Translations under genes and position numbers: made by a program
NCBI RefSeq assembly: GCF_011808225.1
Contig: NZ_SOYS01000007.1
Location: 1-64,000 of the forward strand
Direction of reading: 5' to 3'
DNA length: 64,000 bases
Source: Cedecea colo
Lineage (GTDB): Bacteria > Pseudomonadota > Gammaproteobacteria > Enterobacterales > Enterobacteriaceae
Shown here: positions 11,092-25,523 of the stretch, one piece after another
Numbering within the stretch: the first letter of the stretch is position 1
How the letters are laid out: every line of letters starts with the position of its first letter
The notes under the pieces: model-generated
Seen by the model: only the letters and a program-made list of their open reading frames with translations
Database searches by the model: none
Told to the model about the DNA's origin: nothing

Positions 11092-12542
11092 TGCTGAGTC
11101 TGGAGACGCTCGACGCTATTCTGGCTATCAGTGAAGGAGAATTGATAGAAGACATAATACTGACTTTGCTGGCCGCTCCCCAACTGGCGGTTTTCTTTGA
11201 AAAATTCCCACGGCTTAAAAATGCTGTCACACAGGATATTCCACGCTGGCGGGAGCTGCTCAGGGCCAGGCTTCATGACGCTAAGGTGCCGCCGGAGCTG
11301 GCAAGCGAGGTACTGTGTTATCAGGAAAGCCAGCGGCTCTCCACCAGCCAGCTCATCGTAAAGCAGCCTGAAATACTGGCGCTGATAAAGCGCGTCAACT
11401 CTCCTTTCTTTGGGCAAGCACAGGCGCTGGTGGCGGAGCACCCTCACTTTACCCCGGCGCAGCAAACCCTGTTTCTGCAGCGCTGGCGCCTGAGCCTGGT
11501 CGTTCAGGCAACCTCGTTAAATCAGCAACTGCTTGAAGATGAGCGCGATCGATTGCTGGCTGAAATGCAGGCTCGCCTGGCGTTAAGCGGCCAGCTGGAA
11601 CCCGTGTTGTCGGAAAACGATAACGCAGCCAGCCGGCTGTGGGATATGAGCGCCGGGGCGCTTAAGCGCGGCGACTACCAGCTAATCGTGCAGTACGGCG
11701 AGTTTCTTGCCAGCCAGCCTGAATTAATGAAGCTGGCTGAACAGCTCGGACGCTCGAAAGAGGCTAAGGCCGTGCCGAGAAAGGATTCCCCCATGGAAAA
11801 CTGGCGCATAATGGTGCGCGAGCCGGCCACGGTGCCTGAGCAGGTAGATGGCCTGCAGCGCAGCGACGATATTCTGCGTCTGCTGCCGCCAGAGCTGGCT
11901 ACGCTCGGCATTACCGAACTGGAGTTTGAGTTCTACCGCAGGCTGGTGGAGAAGCAGCTACTTACTTACCGCCTGCACGGCGAGGCCTGGCGAGAGAAAA
12001 TAGTTGAGCGCCCCGTCGCCCATCAGGATTTCGATGAGCAGCCGCGCGGCCCGTTTATCGTCTGCGTGGACACGTCCGGCTCAATGGGCGGGTTCAATGA
12101 ACAGTGCGCCAAGGCGTTTTGTCTTGCTCTGATGCGCATAGCGCTTGCCGATAACCGTCGCTGCTTCATTATGCTGTTTTCCAGCGAAGTGGTTCGCTAC
12201 GAGGTTTGCGGGCGCGACGGCATTGAACAGGCGATCCGTTTCCTCAGCCAGCGTTTTCGTGGCGGCACCGATCTGGCAAGCTGTTTTCGCGCAATAGTCG
12301 AGAAAATGCAGGGCAGCGAATGGTTCGATGCCGACGCGGTGGTTATTTCAGATTTTATCGCCCAGCGGCTGCCGGACGATGTAATAAATAAGGTGAAGGG
12401 GTTACAACAGGCTCATCAGCACCGCTTTCATGCTGTGGCGATGTCTGGACATGGCAAACCCGGCATCATGCGCATTTTCGATCATATCTGGCGCTTTGAT
12501 ACCGGGATGCGTAGCCGCCTGCTGCGACGCTGGCAGCGCTAA
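11091..12542 (+). CDS. viaA: VWA-domain protein ViaA, partner of RavA
   Basis: A 483-aa protein with an N-terminal helical region and a C-terminal von Willebrand factor A domain. The MIDAS metal site DTSGS is at residues 327-331, with downstream FRGGTDL and ISDFIA. Length equals E. coli ViaA. It stimulates RavA ATPase activity; the pair modulates sensitivity to aminoglycosides in E. coli. It ends 2 bp from the convergent asnA gene, with no terminator between. Confidence 0.95.
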   Translation: MLSLETLDAILAISEGELIEDIILTLLAAPQLAVFFEKFPRLKNAVTQDIPRWRELLRARLHDAKVPPELASEVLCYQESQRLSTSQLIVKQPEILALIKRVNSPFFGQAQALVAEHPHFTPAQQTLFLQRWRLSLVVQATSLNQQLLEDERDRLLAEMQARLALSGQLEPVLSENDNAASRLWDMSAGALKRGDYQLIVQYGEFLASQPELMKLAEQLGRSKEAKAVPRKDSPMENWRIMVREPATVPEQVDGLQRSDDILRLLPPELATLGITELEFEFYRRLVEKQLLTYRLHGEAWREKIVERPVAHQDFDEQPRGPFIVCVDTSGSMGGFNEQCAKAFCLALMRIALADNRRCFIMLFSSEVVRYEVCGRDGIEQAIRFLSQRFRGGTDLASCFRAIVEKMQGSEWFDADAVVISDFIAQRLPDDVINKVKGLQQAHQHRFHAVAMSGHGKPGIMRIFDHIWRFDTGMRSRLLRRWQR

Positions 12543-12544
12543 GC

Positions 12545-13537
12545 TTACAGCAGAGAATCGACTTTAGTCTGCACCTCAGCAGGCCATACGCCACACTGAA
12601 CCTGGCCGATATGTGGCTGTTGCAGCAGCAGCATCGTCAGACGCGACTGTCCAATCCCGCCGCCAATAGTCTGCGGCATTTCGCCCTGCAATAAGGACTG
12701 ATGCCAATCAAGCTGCAGACGATCTTCATCACCGGTTGTCGCCAGCTGGCGTTGCAGCGCTTCTGCATCCACGCGGATCCCCATGGAAGAAAGCTCAAAC
12801 GCATCTTCCAGTACCGGGTTCCACACCAGAATATCGCCGTTCAGGCCCGAGAAACCGCCTTCGCTGCGGGTTGACCAGTCATCATAATCCGGGGCGCGAA
12901 CGTCATGACGTTTACCGTCAGCCAGCTTGCCGCCGATACCAATCAGGAACACGGCGCCCAGCTCTTTGGCGATAGCGCGTTCACGGCCTTTAGCATCCAG
13001 GTCCGGGAAGCGCTGCTGCAGTTCTTCGCTGTGAACGAAGTGAATTTGTTCCGGCAGGAACGGCGTGAGGCCGTACTGTTCGCCGACCGCAGCTTCCGTC
13101 GCTTTCATTGCCGCCCAGATGCTTTCTACGGTCTGTTTCAGCGTGCCCAGGTGGCGTTCACCGTCACCCATCACGCGTTCCCAGTCCCACTGATCTACAT
13201 AGACGGAGTGGATTGGGGTCAGGCGATCTTCGTCGGGGCGCAGGGCTTTCATGTGCGTGTAAAGCCCCTCGCCCGCGCTGAAGTCATGCTGGCCGAGCGT
13301 TTTTCTTTTCCATTTGGCCAGGGAATGCACCACTTCAAACTGCGCCTCAGGCAAGGTTTTCACCTTCACCTGTACCGCTTTCTCACAGCCGGACAGATTA
13401 TCCTGTGTACCATCACCCACGCGGCTGAGAATCGGTGCCTGAACTTCAATCAGACCCAATTTTTCTTCAAGCTGACGGGAGAAATGGGATTTCACAAAAC
13501 TAATCTGGCGTTGTTTAGCGATGTAGGCGGTTTTCAT
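12545..13537 (-). CDS. asnA: Aspartate-ammonia ligase (asparagine synthetase A)
   Basis: A 330-aa ammonia-dependent asparagine synthetase, a class II aaRS-like fold: aspartate + NH3 + ATP gives asparagine + AMP + PPi. The start [19 protein letters not shown] is the conserved N-terminus and has AGAG upstream; an upstream in-frame start (13600) would add 21 unconserved residues and was rejected. The C-terminal motif GGGIGQSRL is the ATP-binding motif 3 equivalent. It is divergent from its activator asnC across 158 bp. Confidence 0.97.
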   Translation of the reverse strand: MKTAYIAKQRQISFVKSHFSRQLEEKLGLIEVQAPILSRVGDGTQDNLSGCEKAVQVKVKTLPEAQFEVVHSLAKWKRKTLGQHDFSAGEGLYTHMKALRPDEDRLTPIHSVYVDQWDWERVMGDGERHLGTLKQTVESIWAAMKATEAAVGEQYGLTPFLPEQIHFVHSEELQQRFPDLDAKGRERAIAKELGAVFLIGIGGKLADGKRHDVRAPDYDDWSTRSEGGFSGLNGDILVWNPVLEDAFELSSMGIRVDAEALQRQLATTGDEDRLQLDWHQSLLQGEMPQTIGGGIGQSRLTMLLLQQPHIGQVQCGVWPAEVQTKVDSLL

Positions 13538-13695
13538 GGCTCTTCTCTTTCGTTGTGTTGTTTCAATACCGGTGATTAAGCAACAGAAAGCACCCAACAT
13601 TCAATAATCAATAATAAAAAAGGCCATCCTCTTTTTAATTGGTTAATTTAAAGCTATAAAAATTACATATTCGTGATTAAACATAGGAAAAAGTG

Positions 13696-14154
13696 ATGGA
13701 TAATTATCAGATCGACAATCTGGATCGCGGCATTCTTGATGCATTGATGGCAAATGCGCGAACGGCGTATGCCGAACTGGCCAAACAATTTGGCGTAAGT
13801 CCGGGCACAATCCATGTACGCGTAGAGAAGATGAAGCAGGCCGGGATAATCACCGGCGCGCGTATTGATGTTAACCCAAAGCAGCTGGGTTACGACGTTT
13901 GCTGCTTTATCGGCATTATTTTAAAGAGCGCTAAAGATTACCCCTCTGCGCTGGCAAGGCTGGAAAGCCTCGAAGAAGTAACCGAGGCCTACTACACCAC
14001 CGGTCATTACAGCATCTTTATTAAGGTAATGTGTCGTTCCATAGATGCCCTGCAACAGGTACTTATCAACAAGATCCAAACAATTGATGAAATTCAGTCC
14101 ACCGAGACACTGATCTCCCTGCAAAACCCCATTATGCGGACGATCAAGCCCTGA
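13696..14154 (+). CDS. asnC: Lrp/AsnC-family regulator AsnC
   Basis: A 152-aa regulator: N-terminal helix-turn-helix (AYAELAKQFGVSPGTIHVRVEKM, about residues 21-45) and a C-terminal RAM/ACT-like asparagine-sensing domain (VTEAYYTTGHYSIFIKV). It activates divergent asnA when asparagine is low. The ATG at 13696 gives the E. coli length; the overlapping GTG at 13693 is an alternative. GGAAAA precedes the start. Confidence 0.96.
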   Translation: MDNYQIDNLDRGILDALMANARTAYAELAKQFGVSPGTIHVRVEKMKQAGIITGARIDVNPKQLGYDVCCFIGIILKSAKDYPSALARLESLEEVTEAYYTTGHYSIFIKVMCRSIDALQQVLINKIQTIDEIQSTETLISLQNPIMRTIKP

Positions 14155-14175
14155 GGATGAAATATAATACCCATA

Positions 14176-14184
14176 TTATCCACA
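14176..14184 (+). promoter_or_regulatory. DnaA box in the mioC promoter region
   Basis: A consensus DnaA box, TTATCCACA, lies 61 bp before mioC. In E. coli a box here lets DnaA repress mioC transcription toward oriC, and the spacing is similar. Confidence 0.85.
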
Positions 14185-14244
14185 GGTAGATCGCAGGCCT
14201 TACACAGCGTACAATACGCCACGACTTGTAAAGGCGGGATCGCA

Positions 14245-14694
14245 ATGGCAGACATTACTCTGATTAGTGGCAGTACGCTTGGCAGCGCCGAATATGTGGC
14301 TGAACATCTTGCTGAGAAGCTTGATGACGCTGGTTTTTCTACCGAAACGCTGCATGGGCCGCTGCTTGAAGATCTGCAAACCAGCGGGGTATGGCTGATT
14401 GTCTCCTCTACGCACGGCGCAGGCGATCTGCCGGATAACCTGCAACCGCTTTACGATGCAATAAAGGAAGAACACCCGGATCTGAGCAACGTTCGCTATG
14501 GCGCAGTGGGCATTGGTAGCCGTGAATACGACACTTTTTGCGGCGCCATAGAAAAAATCGATGCCCTGCTTAGCGATTGCGGTGCAAAACGAGTGGGATC
14601 TTTATTGAAAGTGAACATCCTCGATCATGACATTCCTGAAGATCCAGCTGAAGTTTGGGTCGGATCCTGGAAAGATTTACTCCAGGATTTGTAA
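14245..14694 (+). CDS. mioC: Flavodoxin-like protein MioC
   Basis: A 149-aa FMN-binding flavodoxin-like protein. The phosphate-binding loop SGSTLGSAEY (from residue 8) and the isoalloxazine loop SSTHGAGDLP are present. E. coli MioC is 147 aa and supports biotin synthase activity in vitro. It is transcribed into oriC, so its transcription can affect initiation, and a DnaA box sits in its promoter. Confidence 0.95.
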   Translation: MADITLISGSTLGSAEYVAEHLAEKLDDAGFSTETLHGPLLEDLQTSGVWLIVSSTHGAGDLPDNLQPLYDAIKEEHPDLSNVRYGAVGIGSREYDTFCGAIEKIDALLSDCGAKRVGSLLKVNILDHDIPEDPAEVWVGSWKDLLQDL

Positions 14695-14704
14695 AGATCG
14701 AACT

Positions 14705-14990
14705 TTATTCTGTGTATAACTATGCGTAAAAGCTCGTAATAAGCGGTAGTTATCCAAAGAACAACCGCTGTTCACTTTTTGAGTTGTGCATAACCCTCGT
14801 TTTTGATCCCAGCTTATACGGCGTGGGATCACCGGAAGTTCACAGCAAACGATCCATCCCAATCTCTTGATCTCTTTAGCTTAAAATCGGTTATCCACAA
14901 GACAGGTCGATCCTAATAAGAGATCATAATAAAGAGATCTTTAAATAAAAAAGATCTTCTTTTAATTAGTGAGGATCCCGGGACTTTCTC
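14705..14990. other. oriC: Chromosomal replication origin oriC
   Basis: This gap between mioC and mnmG has the full enterobacterial oriC layout, running from R4 on the mioC side to the unwinding element on the mnmG side. DnaA boxes: TTATACACA (minus, 14711-14719, R4 position), TTATCCAAA (14750-14758, R3), TTATGCACA (minus, 14785-14793, R2) and TTATCCACA (14891-14899, R1). An IHF-type site ATCAA-N4-TTG lies at 14860-14872 on the minus strand. Three AT-rich 13-mers starting GATCT occupy about 14912-14960. About ten GATC Dam sites occur in 280 bp, as expected for SeqA control. Confidence 0.97.
14912..14960 (-). other. oriC DNA-unwinding element (13-mers L, M, R)
   Basis: On the minus strand three tandem units start with GATCT: GATCTTTTTTATT, GATCTCTTTATTA and GATCTCTTATTAG. 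They match the E. coli 13-mer consensus GATCTNTTNTTTT and lie next to DnaA box R1, where strand opening starts. Confidence 0.9.
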
Positions 14991-15063
14991 CATCGACTAA
15001 AGTTGAGTAGAATCGCCAACCCGGGAATCAGTCACCCTCCCGTTTAACCACGAGGCAGTTACC

Positions 15064-16953
15064 ATGTTTTATCCAGATCCTTTTGACGTCATCATCATTG
15101 GCGGGGGTCACGCAGGCACCGAGGCCGCGATGGCCGCAGCCCGAATGGGTCAACAGACCCTTCTTCTGACACACAATATCGACACGCTGGGACAGATGTC
15201 CTGTAATCCGGCGATCGGCGGTATTGGCAAGGGACATCTGGTTAAGGAAGTGGACGCGCTGGGCGGATTGATGGCAAAAGCGATCGATCATGCCGGTATT
15301 CAGTTTAGGATACTAAACGCCAGCAAAGGCCCTGCGGTTCGGGCTACCCGCGCTCAGGCAGACCGTGTGTTATACCGCCAGGCCGTTCGTACAGCGCTTG
15401 AGAATCAACCCAACCTGATGATATTCCAGCAGGCGGTAGAAGATCTGATTGTGGAAAACGATCGCGTTGTCGGGGCGGTGACGCAAATGGGGCTGAAGTT
15501 CCGTGCGAAAGCCGTTGTGCTGACCGTAGGGACTTTCCTGGATGGCAAAATTCATATCGGGCTGGATAACTACAGCGGTGGCCGTGCAGGCGATCCGCCG
15601 TCTATCCCGCTTTCACGTCGTCTGCGTGAACTGCCGCTGCGCGTCAGCCGTCTGAAAACCGGTACGCCTCCGCGTATTGACGCCCGTACTATCGATTTCA
15701 GCGTGCTTGCGCAACAGAACGGCGATAACCCAACGCCGGTGTTCTCGTTCATGGGGAATGTGAACCAGCATCCTACGCAGGTGCCTTGCTACATCACCTA
15801 CACCAACGAAAAAACGCACGACGTTATTCGTAATAACCTCGATCGCAGCCCAATGTACGCGGGCGTTATCGAAGGGATTGGCCCTCGTTACTGCCCGTCT
15901 ATCGAAGATAAAGTGATGCGTTTTGCCGATCGCAATCAGCATCAAATTTTCCTTGAGCCTGAAGGCCTGACCAGCAACGAAATTTATCCAAACGGCATCT
16001 CCACCAGCCTGCCGTTTGACGTGCAGATGCAGATCGTCCGCTCTATGCAGGGCATGGAGAACGCGAAGATTGTTCGTCCGGGCTACGCCATTGAGTACGA
16101 CTTCTTCGATCCACGCGATCTGAAACCTACGCTTGAAAGTAAATACATTCAGGGTCTGTTCTTTGCAGGCCAGATTAACGGTACGACCGGTTACGAAGAA
16201 GCCGCGGCACAGGGTCTGCTGGCGGGTCTGAACGCCGGACGTTATTCTGCCGAGAAAGAAGGCTGGGCGCCGCGTCGCGATCAGGCATACCTTGGCGTGC
16301 TGGTGGACGATCTTTGCACCCTCGGGACCAAAGAGCCGTACCGCATGTTTACCTCCCGCGCTGAATACCGTCTGATGTTGCGCGAAGATAACGCGGATCT
16401 GCGTTTAACCGCCGCTGGCCGTGAAATGGGGCTGGTGGATGACGAACGCTGGGCGCGCTTCAACGAAAAACTGGAAAACATCGAGCGTGAGCGTCAGCGT
16501 CTGAAAGAGATCTGGCTGCACCCGCACTCGGCCCAGGTCGAAGAAGTTAACGCGAAGCTGAGTGCGCCGCTGTCGCGTGAAGCTAACGGCGAAGATCTGC
16601 TGCGCCGTCCGGAAATGACCTATGCCGATATGATGCAGCTTTCAGCATTCGCGCCAGGGCTTGCAGATCAACAATCTGCCGAACAGGTAGAGATCCAGGT
16701 TAAGTACGAAGGCTACATCGCGCGCCAGCAGGATGAAATCGACAAACAGCAGCGTAATGAGAACACCGTGCTGCCAGCTACGCTGGATTACCGTCAGGTG
16801 AGCGGGCTGTCTAACGAAGTGATTGCAAAACTCAACGATCATAAACCTGTATCAATCGGACAAGCATCGCGTATCTCAGGGATCACTCCTGCGGCGATTT
16901 CGATTTTGCTGGTCTGGCTAAAAAAACAAGGGTTGCTGCGCCGCAGCGCCTGA
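15064..16953 (+). CDS. mnmG: tRNA uridine 5-carboxymethylaminomethyl modification enzyme MnmG (GidA)
   Basis: A 629-aa FAD-dependent enzyme that with MnmE makes the cmnm5/nm5 group at U34 of tRNAs reading split codon boxes. The FAD-binding [10 protein letters not shown] motif is at residues 13-22, with conserved [13 protein letters not shown] and the insertion segment [14 protein letters not shown]. Length equals E. coli MnmG. It starts just beyond oriC. MnmE is also in this window, at 37.6 kb. A terminator-like hairpin follows it before rsmG. Confidence 0.97.
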   Translation: MFYPDPFDVIIIGGGHAGTEAAMAAARMGQQTLLLTHNIDTLGQMSCNPAIGGIGKGHLVKEVDALGGLMAKAIDHAGIQFRILNASKGPAVRATRAQADRVLYRQAVRTALENQPNLMIFQQAVEDLIVENDRVVGAVTQMGLKFRAKAVVLTVGTFLDGKIHIGLDNYSGGRAGDPPSIPLSRRLRELPLRVSRLKTGTPPRIDARTIDFSVLAQQNGDNPTPVFSFMGNVNQHPTQVPCYITYTNEKTHDVIRNNLDRSPMYAGVIEGIGPRYCPSIEDKVMRFADRNQHQIFLEPEGLTSNEIYPNGISTSLPFDVQMQIVRSMQGMENAKIVRPGYAIEYDFFDPRDLKPTLESKYIQGLFFAGQINGTTGYEEAAAQGLLAGLNAGRYSAEKEGWAPRRDQAYLGVLVDDLCTLGTKEPYRMFTSRAEYRLMLREDNADLRLTAAGREMGLVDDERWARFNEKLENIERERQRLKEIWLHPHSAQVEEVNAKLSAPLSREANGEDLLRRPEMTYADMMQLSAFAPGLADQQSAEQVEIQVKYEGYIARQQDEIDKQQRNENTVLPATLDYRQVSGLSNEVIAKLNDHKPVSIGQASRISGITPAAISILLVWLKKQGLLRRSA

Positions 16954-16967
16954 AAATAGTCGATAAC

Positions 16968-16997
16968 GGGTCAGGATTTCCTGGCCCCTTTTTTTGA
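16968..16997 (+). terminator. Hairpin with U-run between mnmG and rsmG
   Basis: GGGTCAGGA/TCCTGGCCC-type stem (16968-16986) is followed by CCTTTTTTTG. It probably gives partial termination, since rsmG lies 16 bp on and is usually cotranscribed with mnmG. Confidence 0.75.
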
Positions 16998-17012
16998 TGG
17001 ATTGTGACGATC

Positions 17013-17636
17013 GTGCTTAATAAATTATCTCGCCTGCTGGATAACGCAGGCATTACGCTTCCTGAAAACCAGAAGCAGCAGCTGGTGGGTTACGTTGAGC
17101 TGCTACACAAATGGAACAAAGCATATAACCTGACCTCGGTACGCGATCCTGAAGAAATGCTGGTTCGGCATATCCTCGACAGCATCGTTGTTGAACCGCA
17201 TTTGCAGGGAACGCGTTTTATTGATGTGGGCACAGGGCCTGGCCTGCCGGGTATTCCGCTGGCTATCGTCCGTCCGGACGCGCATTTCACCCTGCTCGAT
17301 AGCTTAGGCAAGCGCGTGCGCTTCCTGCGCCAGGTTCAGCATGAGCTTCATCTTGAGAATATTACGCCGGTTCAAAGCCGTGTGGAGGCGTTTCCTGCCG
17401 AGCCTGGGTTTGACGGCGTCATTAGCCGTGCGTTCGCTTCCCTGACGGATATGGTGAACTGGTGTCATCATCTTCCGGCGGAAAATGGCCGCTTCTACGC
17501 GCTCAAGGGACTGCGCCCGGATGATGAAATTGCGGTGCTGCCGGAGGCGTTTAGCGTAGAGGATATTATCCGTCTGCAGGTTCCCGCGCTTGATGGCGAA
17601 CGTCATCTGGTGATTATTAAGCCAGCCAGAACTTAA
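17013..17636 (+). CDS. rsmG: 16S rRNA (guanine527-N7)-methyltransferase RsmG (GidB)
   Basis: A 207-aa SAM-dependent methyltransferase acting on G527 of 16S rRNA. The SAM-binding motif [10 protein letters not shown] is at residues 71-80, followed by [12 protein letters not shown]. The GTG start at 17013 gives the [10 protein letters not shown]-terminus seen in E. coli; a GTG at 17004 would add three residues. Loss of RsmG gives low-level streptomycin resistance in other bacteria; this copy looks intact. Confidence 0.95.
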   Translation: MLNKLSRLLDNAGITLPENQKQQLVGYVELLHKWNKAYNLTSVRDPEEMLVRHILDSIVVEPHLQGTRFIDVGTGPGLPGIPLAIVRPDAHFTLLDSLGKRVRFLRQVQHELHLENITPVQSRVEAFPAEPGFDGVISRAFASLTDMVNWCHHLPAENGRFYALKGLRPDDEIAVLPEAFSVEDIIRLQVPALDGERHLVIIKPART

Positions 17637-17726
17637 TATTTATCAAAAAAAGTAGAAAAAGTGATGGGTTGCCAGGGTTAAAAATGCAGGAGACTTTCAG
17701 CGACACTTCTGCTGACAATTAACTTA

Positions 17727-17855
17727 ATGACAACAAATTTTTCCCTGAATCTTAACTTCGGCGTCGTTACTAACGCTGAAAATAGTCAACTGCGAAAATA
17801 TAAACTTGCTAAATATCTGCGGACAGAACGGAAGCGCGCGTTGTTAAAGTTTTAA
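17727..17855 (+). CDS. Possible small ORF, 42 aa, unknown
   Basis: An ATG-to-TAA frame in the rsmG-atpI gap would encode 42 residues with a polar N-terminal half (MTTNFSLNLNFGVV) and a strongly basic C-terminal half (KYKLAKYLRTERKRALLKF). No convincing ribosome-binding site precedes it and no family was recognised. Basic small proteins can bind nucleic acid or membrane, but a chance frame in AT-rich DNA is at least as likely. Confidence 0.2.
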   Translation: MTTNFSLNLNFGVVTNAENSQLRKYKLAKYLRTERKRALLKF

Positions 17856-18135
17856 CAAGGATGTCAATAAAAGGTTTTTGAAGTGTTGCGCCTTATTTTC
17901 AAAAGAGTAATCCGTAATCAGCTTATTTATCAAGTAAATGCATTTAGCACTTTAAGAGACAGACAAATGTATAATAGATGTGAGATGTCTAATATGTGAT
18001 CGAGAGCACGCTTTATCGCGCGGTAAATTAGCTTATTTACGTCATTTCCAGAAATGTCCGGGTTTCATCAAAAGTTGGAAAATAAGCGTGCAGAAAATTA
18101 TTTAAACATTTGTTCACCTTTTTGCTACTTATTGT

Positions 18136-18163
18136 TTGAAATCACGGGGCCGCACCGTATAAT
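18136..18163 (+). promoter_or_regulatory. atpI operon promoter
   Basis: TTGAAA (18136-18141), 16-bp spacer, TATAAT (18158-18163), 91 bp before atpI. The segment from AAATCACGGGGC through the -10 closely resembles the E. coli atp promoter. A second candidate, TTGACT (18182-18187) with an AT-rich -10 near 18205-18211, lies just downstream. Confidence 0.8.
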
Positions 18164-18254
18164 TTGCTCGCTTTTTGAGGCTTGACTCCGAGCCGCAAAG
18201 ACAGTTTTATACGACACGCGGCGCACCTCTAAGGGAGCAGGAGTAAGAAACGTA

Positions 18255-19462
<1,208 letters not shown>

Positions 19463-19492
19463 TTTTACTTACCACTACTGCGTTTTAACTGA

Positions 19493-19761
<269 letters not shown>

Positions 19762-19811
19762 TAAGATACCAAGCAATATCAGAACGTTAACTAACAAAGA
19801 GGCATTGTGCT

Positions 19812-20282
19812 GTGAATCTTAACGCAACAATCCTCGGCCAGGCCATCGCGTTTGTCCTGTTTGTTCTGTTCTGCATGAAGTATGTATGGCCGCCGTTAAT
19901 GGCTGCCATCGAGAAACGTCAAAAAGAAATTGCTGACGGTCTCGCTTCTGCAGAACGTGCACATAAGGACCTTGACCTTGCAAAGGCCAGCGCGACCGAC
20001 CAGCTGAAAAAAGCCAAAGCAGAAGCTCAGGTGATTATTGAACAGGCGAACAAACGCCGTGCTCAAATCGTTGAAGAAGCTAAAACCGAGGCAGAGCAGG
20101 AACGCAACAAAATCGTCGCACAGGCTCAGGCAGAAATCGACGCAGAGCGTAAACGCGCTCGCGAAGAATTGCGCAAGCAAGTTGCTCTGCTGGCTATCGC
20201 TGGTGCCGAGAAGATCATTGAACGTTCCGTAGATGAAGCTGCTAACAGCGACATCGTTGATAAACTGGTCGCTGAACTGTAA
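19812..20282 (+). CDS. atpF: ATP synthase F0 subunit b
   Basis: A 156-aa subunit: one N-terminal membrane helix ([20 protein letters not shown]), then a long charged, Ala/Lys/Glu-rich coiled coil that dimerises as the peripheral stalk. Starts with GTG at 19812, as in E. coli. The C-terminus (IVDKLVAEL) binds delta. Confidence 0.97.
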   Translation: MNLNATILGQAIAFVLFVLFCMKYVWPPLMAAIEKRQKEIADGLASAERAHKDLDLAKASATDQLKKAKAEAQVIIEQANKRRAQIVEEAKTEAEQERNKIVAQAQAEIDAERKRAREELRKQVALLAIAGAEKIIERSVDEAANSDIVDKLVAEL

Positions 20283-20296
20283 GGAGGGAGGGGCTG

Positions 20297-20830
20297 ATGT
20301 CTGAATTTGTTACTGTAGCTCGCCCCTACGCCAAAGCAGCTTTTGACTTTGCCGTCGAGCACCAGAGCGTCGATAACTGGCAGCAGATGCTGGCTTTCGC
20401 CGCCGAGGTGTCTAAAAACGAAGAAATGGCAGAGCTTCTCTCCGGAGCATTGGCTCCGGAAACGCTCTCTGAGTCGTTTATTACTATCTGTGGTGACCAG
20501 CTCGACGCCAACGGCCAGAACCTGATTCGGGTGATGGCTGAAAACGGGCGTCTGAAGGTTCTTCCTGATGTTCTTGAGCAATTCGTGCAACTGCGTGCAG
20601 CCCGGGAGGCCACGGTTGAAGTTGAAGTGACTTCCGCCAGCGCACTGAGTGAAGCACAGCTCTCGAAAATCAGCGCCGCGATGGAAAAACGTCTGTCACG
20701 CAAAGTGAAGCTGAATTGCAAAATTGATAAGTCTGTAATGGCAGGTGTCATCATCCGTGCGGGTGATATGGTCATTGATGGTAGCGTACGCGGCCGTCTT
20801 GATCGCCTGACAGACGTCTTGCAGTCTTAA
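20297..20830 (+). CDS. atpH: ATP synthase F1 subunit delta
   Basis: A 177-aa subunit joining the peripheral stalk (b2) to the top of F1. The N-terminal helical domain ([18 protein letters not shown]) binds alpha; the C-terminal part ([29 protein letters not shown]) carries the OSCP/delta signature. A strong GGAGGGAGGGG ribosome-binding stretch lies in the 14-bp gap after atpF. Confidence 0.97.
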   Translation: MSEFVTVARPYAKAAFDFAVEHQSVDNWQQMLAFAAEVSKNEEMAELLSGALAPETLSESFITICGDQLDANGQNLIRVMAENGRLKVLPDVLEQFVQLRAAREATVEVEVTSASALSEAQLSKISAAMEKRLSRKVKLNCKIDKSVMAGVIIRAGDMVIDGSVRGRLDRLTDVLQS

Positions 20831-20842
20831 GGGGACTGGAGC

Positions 20843-22384
20843 ATGCAACTGAATTCCACCGAAATCAGCGAACTGATCAAGCAGCGCATTGCTCAGTTCA
20901 ATGTAGTGAGCGAGGCTCACAACGAAGGTACTATTGTTTCCGTAAGTGACGGTATCATCCGCGTACACGGCCTGGCCGATGTAATGCAGGGTGAGATGAT
21001 TTCCCTGCCGGGTAACCGTTACGCCATTGCACTAAACCTCGAGCGCGACTCTGTAGGTGCGGTAGTAATGGGGCCGTACGCTGACCTTGCCGAAGGCATG
21101 AAGGTTAAGTGTACTGGCCGTATCCTTGAAGTTCCTGTCGGTCGTGGCCTGCTGGGCCGCGTGGTGAACACCCTGGGTGCGCCAATCGACGGTAAAGGTC
21201 CGCTTGAGCATGACGGCTTCTCGGCCGTTGAAGCGATTGCACCGGGCGTAATCGAGCGTCAGTCCGTAGACCAGCCGGTTCAGACCGGTTATAAGTCTGT
21301 TGATGCCATGATTCCAATCGGCCGTGGTCAGCGTGAGCTGGTCATCGGCGACCGTCAGACCGGTAAAACCGCGCTGGCGATCGATGCCATCATCAACCAG
21401 CGTGATTCCGGCATCAAATGTATCTATGTTGCCATCGGCCAGAAAGCGTCCACCATTTCTAACGTGGTGCGTAAACTGGAAGAGCACGGCGCACTGGAAA
21501 ACACCATCGTTGTTGTTGCGACTGCATCAGAATCTGCTGCACTGCAATACCTGGCGCCGTACTCCGGTTGCGCAATGGGTGAATATTTCCGTGACCGCGG
21601 CGAAGATGCACTGATCGTTTATGACGATCTGTCCAAACAGGCCGTTGCTTACCGTCAGATCTCCCTGCTGCTTCGTCGTCCACCAGGTCGTGAAGCTTAT
21701 CCGGGCGACGTATTCTACCTCCACTCCCGTCTGCTGGAGCGTGCTGCGCGTGTTAACGCCGAATACGTTGAAGCCTTCACCAAAGGTGAAGTGAAAGGGA
21801 AAACCGGTTCTCTGACCGCGCTGCCGATTATCGAAACGCAAGCTGGCGACGTTTCCGCGTTCGTTCCGACCAACGTAATTTCCATTACCGATGGTCAGAT
21901 CTTCCTGGAATCCAACCTGTTTAACGCCGGTATTCGTCCTGCGGTTAACCCGGGTATCTCCGTATCCCGTGTTGGTGGTGCAGCTCAGACCAAGATCATG
22001 AAAAAACTGTCCGGTGGTATCCGTACCGCGCTGGCACAGTACCGTGAACTTGCTGCGTTCTCTCAGTTTGCATCAGACCTTGACGATGCGACCCGTAAAC
22101 AGCTGAGCCACGGTCAGAAAGTGACCGAGCTGCTGAAACAGAAACAGTATGCGCCGATGTCCGTTGCGCACCAGTCTCTGGTTCTGTTCGCTGCTGAACG
22201 CGGTTACCTCGAAGATGTGGAACTGGCTAAAATCGGTAGCTTCGAAGCCGCTCTGATGGCTTACGTTGACCGTGACCATGCTCCGCTGATGCAAGAAATC
22301 AACCAATCTGGTGGCTATAACGACGAAATCGAAGGCAAGCTGAAAGGCATCCTCGATTCCTTCAAAGCAACTCAGTCCTGGTAA
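20843..22384 (+). CDS. atpA: ATP synthase F1 subunit alpha
   Basis: A 513-aa nucleotide-binding, non-catalytic subunit. P-loop GDRQTGKT at residues 169-176; signature [17 protein letters not shown] with the arginine finger that acts on the beta site. Length equals E. coli AtpA. It alternates with beta in the F1 hexamer. Starts 12 bp after atpH with a GGGGA ribosome site. Confidence 0.98.
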   Translation: MQLNSTEISELIKQRIAQFNVVSEAHNEGTIVSVSDGIIRVHGLADVMQGEMISLPGNRYAIALNLERDSVGAVVMGPYADLAEGMKVKCTGRILEVPVGRGLLGRVVNTLGAPIDGKGPLEHDGFSAVEAIAPGVIERQSVDQPVQTGYKSVDAMIPIGRGQRELVIGDRQTGKTALAIDAIINQRDSGIKCIYVAIGQKASTISNVVRKLEEHGALENTIVVVATASESAALQYLAPYSGCAMGEYFRDRGEDALIVYDDLSKQAVAYRQISLLLRRPPGREAYPGDVFYLHSRLLERAARVNAEYVEAFTKGEVKGKTGSLTALPIIETQAGDVSAFVPTNVISITDGQIFLESNLFNAGIRPAVNPGISVSRVGGAAQTKIMKKLSGGIRTALAQYRELAAFSQFASDLDDATRKQLSHGQKVTELLKQKQYAPMSVAHQSLVLFAAERGYLEDVELAKIGSFEAALMAYVDRDHAPLMQEINQSGGYNDEIEGKLKGILDSFKATQSW

Positions 22385-22434
22385 AGTCTGGCGGCTTGTC
22401 TTAGGGCAAGCCGCAAGGCATTGAGGAGAAGCTC

Positions 22435-24715
<2,281 letters not shown>

Positions 24716-24735
24716 CGCCTTAATCGGAGGGTGAC

Positions 24736-25155
24736 ATGGCAATGACATATCACCTGGACGTCGTCAGCGCGGAGAGCCAAATGTTCTCCGGTCTGGTCGA
24801 GAAGATCCAGGTAACGGGTAGCGAAGGTGAGCTGGGTATTTATCCTGGCCACGCCCCGCTGCTCACCGCCATTAAGCCTGGTATGATCCGCATCGTGAAA
24901 CAGCACGGACAAGAAGAGTATATCTACCTGTCCGGTGGCGTGTTGGAAGTGCAGCCTGGCACGGTTACCGTGCTGGCTGATACCGCAATTCGTGGCCAGG
25001 ATCTCGACGAAGCGCGAGCCCTGGAAGCGAAACGTAAAGCGGAAGAGCACATTCACAGCTCCCACGGTGATGTGGACTACGCTCAGGCTTCTGCTGAACT
25101 GGCGAAAGCGATCGCGAAACTGCGCGTTATCGAATTGACCAGAAAAGCGATGTAA
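24736..25155 (+). CDS. atpC: ATP synthase F1 subunit epsilon
   Basis: A 139-aa subunit: N-terminal beta-sandwich ([20 protein letters not shown]) that binds gamma and the c-ring, and a C-terminal two-helix hairpin ([16 protein letters not shown]...) that can inhibit hydrolysis. Same length as E. coli AtpC. It is the last gene of the operon and is followed by a strong terminator. Confidence 0.97.
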   Translation: MAMTYHLDVVSAESQMFSGLVEKIQVTGSEGELGIYPGHAPLLTAIKPGMIRIVKQHGQEEYIYLSGGVLEVQPGTVTVLADTAIRGQDLDEARALEAKRKAEEHIHSSHGDVDYAQASAELAKAIAKLRVIELTRKAM

Positions 25156-25172
25156 CTACCTGCTTGAAAAGC

Positions 25173-25210
25173 CAAATGCCAGCCAGGATCCCTGACTGGC
25201 ATTTTTTTCG
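25173..25210 (+). terminator. atp operon terminator
   Basis: A stem AAATGCCAG.CAGG / CC.TGACTGGCATTT with a GATC-containing loop, followed by seven T, begins about 18 bp after the atpC stop. Confidence 0.92.
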
Positions 25211-25523
25211 CCCCGATCGTTCCTGGGTTAAAAAAACACCGGTTTTGAACGTCCCATCGCGTATTTACCCTCCTGGCTGTTGCGCTTCCCTGCGCCCAGG
25301 CTTTATTCCCGCTTGAAAAGAAGCCGTAATCCAGGGAGATAGCTTAATATCAGCAGAATGGGTGTACATATTTGGCCTGAATCTGCCTACACTTGGGCGC
25401 TAAGCTTGTAGAAAAGCCGTCTGGCCGGGTAAATTTCCGTCAGTGTGTTTTTAGATGCAAAATATGTAGAATTTTCAACAAGAAATCGTTTTACTTCTCT
25501 CACAATGTAAAGTCAGGACGCGT
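25211..25523. other. atpC-glmU intergenic region
   Basis: About 310 bp without a gene. A weak GC-rich inverted repeat (CCTGG...CCAGG, 25272-25300) is visible. E. coli glmU has its promoters and two NagC sites here; no NagC palindrome good enough to call was seen. The region becomes AT-rich toward glmU, as expected for promoters. Confidence 0.5.

Larger units (their letters stand above)
17637..18254. other. AT-rich rsmG-atpI intergenic region
   Basis: A 618-bp AT-rich region ahead of the atp operon. It holds the atpI promoters near its right end, a stray TATAAT at 17970-17975, and one 42-codon open frame (17727-17855) described separately. No RNA gene, repeat or mobile element was recognised. 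E. coli has a gap of similar size here. Confidence 0.7.
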
